Source: an uncultured Eubacteriales bacterium
Lineage (GTDB): Bacteria > Bacillota > Clostridia > Oscillospirales > CAG-272
Direction of reading: 5' to 3'
NCBI GenBank assembly: GCA_900555785.1
Contig: USMO01000014.1
Span: 1-15,103, forward strand
Length of the DNA stretch: 15,103 bases
Under the pieces are notes generated by a model. The model saw only the letters and a list, made by a program, of their open reading frames with translations. It ran no database searches and was not told where the DNA came from. Each line of letters opens with the position of its first letter. Positions within the stretch are counted from its first letter, which is position 1. Shown here piece by piece: positions 14,054 through 15,103 of this stretch. Position numbers and translations under genes: made by a program.

Positions 14054-14137
14054 TTGGAGGGAGAAGGCATCGCGAAGCGACGGTAGCGGCTTGCCGCGTT
14101 GACCCCTACCCGAAAGGGGGGTCCCTTCTCCCACCAA
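14054..14137. repeat. Composite repeat part A, copy 3, inverted and expanded to a branched fold
   Basis: A 14-bp outer stem (14054-14067 with 14124-14137, one mismatch) made of the same GGAGGGAGAAGG arms as copies 1 and 2. It closes three small hairpins: TCGC-GAA-GCGA (14070-14080), GCGGC-TT-GCCGC (14086-14097) and GACCCC...GGGGTC (14101-14123). Copies 1 and 2 have only the last type of tip. It lies 27 bp beyond the 3' end of the araC-type gene and may also end that transcript, although no T-run was seen. Confidence 0.75.
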
Positions 14138-14164
14138 GGGCTTCCTTCTTTCCCTCCACGCATA

Positions 14165-15022
14165 TCACCTCAGGTGGAGGAATTGTTCGTGCGTGGTGAC
14201 GGATTCGGTGGGGGAGGTGTTTTTTCGGTATTCGGAGGGGGTTCTGCCGGTGTGACGGATGAAGGCGCGGTTGAAGGTCCGCAGGGTCCCGAAGCCGACG
14301 TGGAAGCAGATGTCGGTCACCGAGTCGTCCGAATTGAGGAGCATCCGGCATGCCTCCGAAATGCGCAGCGAGTTGATGTAATCGTTGAAGCGCATGCCCA
14401 GCTTTTTGCTGAACAAATGGGAAATGTAGTAGCGGTTCAGCCCCAACTTGTCCGACAGCACCGAAAGCGACAGGTCGCCGGCGTAGTGGCGGGTGCAGTA
14501 GAAAATGATCGAGCGGAGCGCGCCGGAGTCATCCTGCGGCAGACCGATCAGCTTCATTTTTGAGAGGATTTCCGCGAACAGCGCGAGCAGGTAGCCTTGC
14601 AGTTTCTCGCGCCTGTAGGGGACCGTCTCTTCGGGCTGGCGACAGATTTCCACGATTGCGTCAAACAGCGCGTTGATACGCGGGTCGTATGCCCCGCCCG
14701 GCAGAACCGCCGACTCCGGCAGGGACAGCTCAAATTCGTCCGACAGCTCCGGCATCAGGTCCGGTTTGACGATCATGATGGAGTAGTCTTCCTTTACCGC
14801 CGTCTCGTAGCTGTGAATTTGGTTCGGGAAGGTCAGAAACAGGTCGCCCGGCTGCAGGTCGTACCGCCCGGAATCCGACGTGGCAAACGTCTTTCCCGTT
14901 CGGTACAGGACCAGCTCCAGCTCCCGGTGCAGGTGCGCTGCGCATTGCAGCCGGCTTCGCGGTCCGCTGATGCCGTAGTAGATGTCTTTGTCTTTCTTTT
15001 CGTATTTCACGTTCAGCGACAT
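14165..15022 (-). CDS. AraC-family transcriptional regulator
   Basis: A 285-residue regulator with an N-terminal cupin-like sensor domain (about residues 20-110, including HLHRELELVLY and LQPGDLFLTFPNQIHSY) and a C-terminal double helix-turn-helix domain (about 184-267). The latter shows LSVLSDKLGLNRYYISHLF in the first HTH, then SVTDICFHVGFGTLRTFNRAF and the signature end GRTPSEYRK. Such proteins usually bind a small sugar-like ligand and activate a neighbouring operon. The target is probably divergent or beyond the window edge; none is visible here. The ATG at 15022 follows AGGAGG with 8-nt spacing. An 18-residue tail follows the DNA-binding domain. The ligand cannot be inferred. Confidence 0.94.
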   Translation of the reverse strand: MSLNVKYEKKDKDIYYGISGPRSRLQCAAHLHRELELVLYRTGKTFATSDSGRYDLQPGDLFLTFPNQIHSYETAVKEDYSIMIVKPDLMPELSDEFELSLPESAVLPGGAYDPRINALFDAIVEICRQPEETVPYRREKLQGYLLALFAEILSKMKLIGLPQDDSGALRSIIFYCTRHYAGDLSLSVLSDKLGLNRYYISHLFSKKLGMRFNDYINSLRISEACRMLLNSDDSVTDICFHVGFGTLRTFNRAFIRHTGRTPSEYRKNTSPTESVTTHEQFLHLR

Positions 15023-15056
15023 GTTTATCGCCTCCTTTCTGAAGGGGGAGAAGACC

Positions 15057-15073
15057 TCGGGGCGCTGCCCCGA
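15057..15073. repeat. Small GC-rich hairpin upstream of the araC-type gene
   Basis: TCGGGGC-GCT-GCCCCGA, a perfect 7-bp stem. It lies about 35 bp before the regulator's start codon and could be part of its leader, an operator, or the end of an upstream gene. No promoter is visible before the window edge. Confidence 0.5.
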
Positions 15074-15103
15074 ACCCCGCTTAGAACCTTCTTTCGGATG
15101 AAG

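Noticed and set aside
13696..14102. Short ORFs (70-76 codons) in the pepF/araC intergenic region
   Set aside because: They consist of parts B and C of the repeat read in frame, without ribosome sites or coding-like composition.
14054..14137. tRNA gene
   Set aside because: The fold resembles a cloverleaf, but there is no anticodon arm layout, TTC-motif or CCA end, and the stems derive from repeat part A.
13566..14137. CRISPR array or full insertion sequence
   Set aside because: No short direct repeats with regular spacers and no transposase ORF; the units are palindromic and differ in orientation.

Overview
The window looks like chromosomal DNA of a fairly GC-rich gut-type Clostridia (Oscillospirales/Ruminococcaceae-like). 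The grounds are the rpoB/rpoC protein sequences, strong sigma-A type promoters (TTGACA / 16-17 nt / TATAAT), AGGAGG-type ribosome binding sites, PepF, a MazF/EndoA-type protein and a holin-like small toxin. The genus cannot be fixed from the sequence alone.

Layout. 15-1591: a two-gene unit with an ATGA overlap, encoding an SDR oxidoreductase and a VanY-like membrane-anchored D,D-carboxypeptidase; its upstream part lies outside the window. 1592-2600: a dense non-coding and small-gene island. It holds a composite palindromic repeat (parts A1, B1, C1), then what reads as two related type I toxin-antitoxin modules. In the second, a 31-residue hydrophobic holin-like toxin has its own promoter and a long structured leader, and faces a convergent ~88-nt antisense RNA with its own extended -10 promoter and terminator. 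In the first, the antisense RNA gene is intact but the toxin looks decayed. 2550-3425: rpsT (S20) on the minus strand, divergent from the rpoB promoter and a ~190-nt leader. 3426-11005: rpoB and rpoC, closed by a long perfect terminator. Neither rplJ/rplL before rpoB nor rpsL/rpsG/fusA after rpoC is present, so the classical operon is broken up here. 11086-11517: a MazF-family RNase on the minus strand without an adjacent MazE. 11755-13536: oligoendopeptidase F with its own promoter. 13537-14164: two further copies of the composite repeat facing each other (A2-B2-C2 direct, B3-A3 inverted). 14165-15022: an AraC-family regulator on the minus strand.

The main points for follow-up are the tandem toxin-antitoxin island between the peptidase gene and rpsT (antitoxin RNAs carrying a CU-rich segment able to pair with the toxin Shine-Dalgarno, an inverted repeat linking leader and 3' region, and an orphan antitoxin RNA) and the three-copy composite palindromic repeat. 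The rest is housekeeping sequence.
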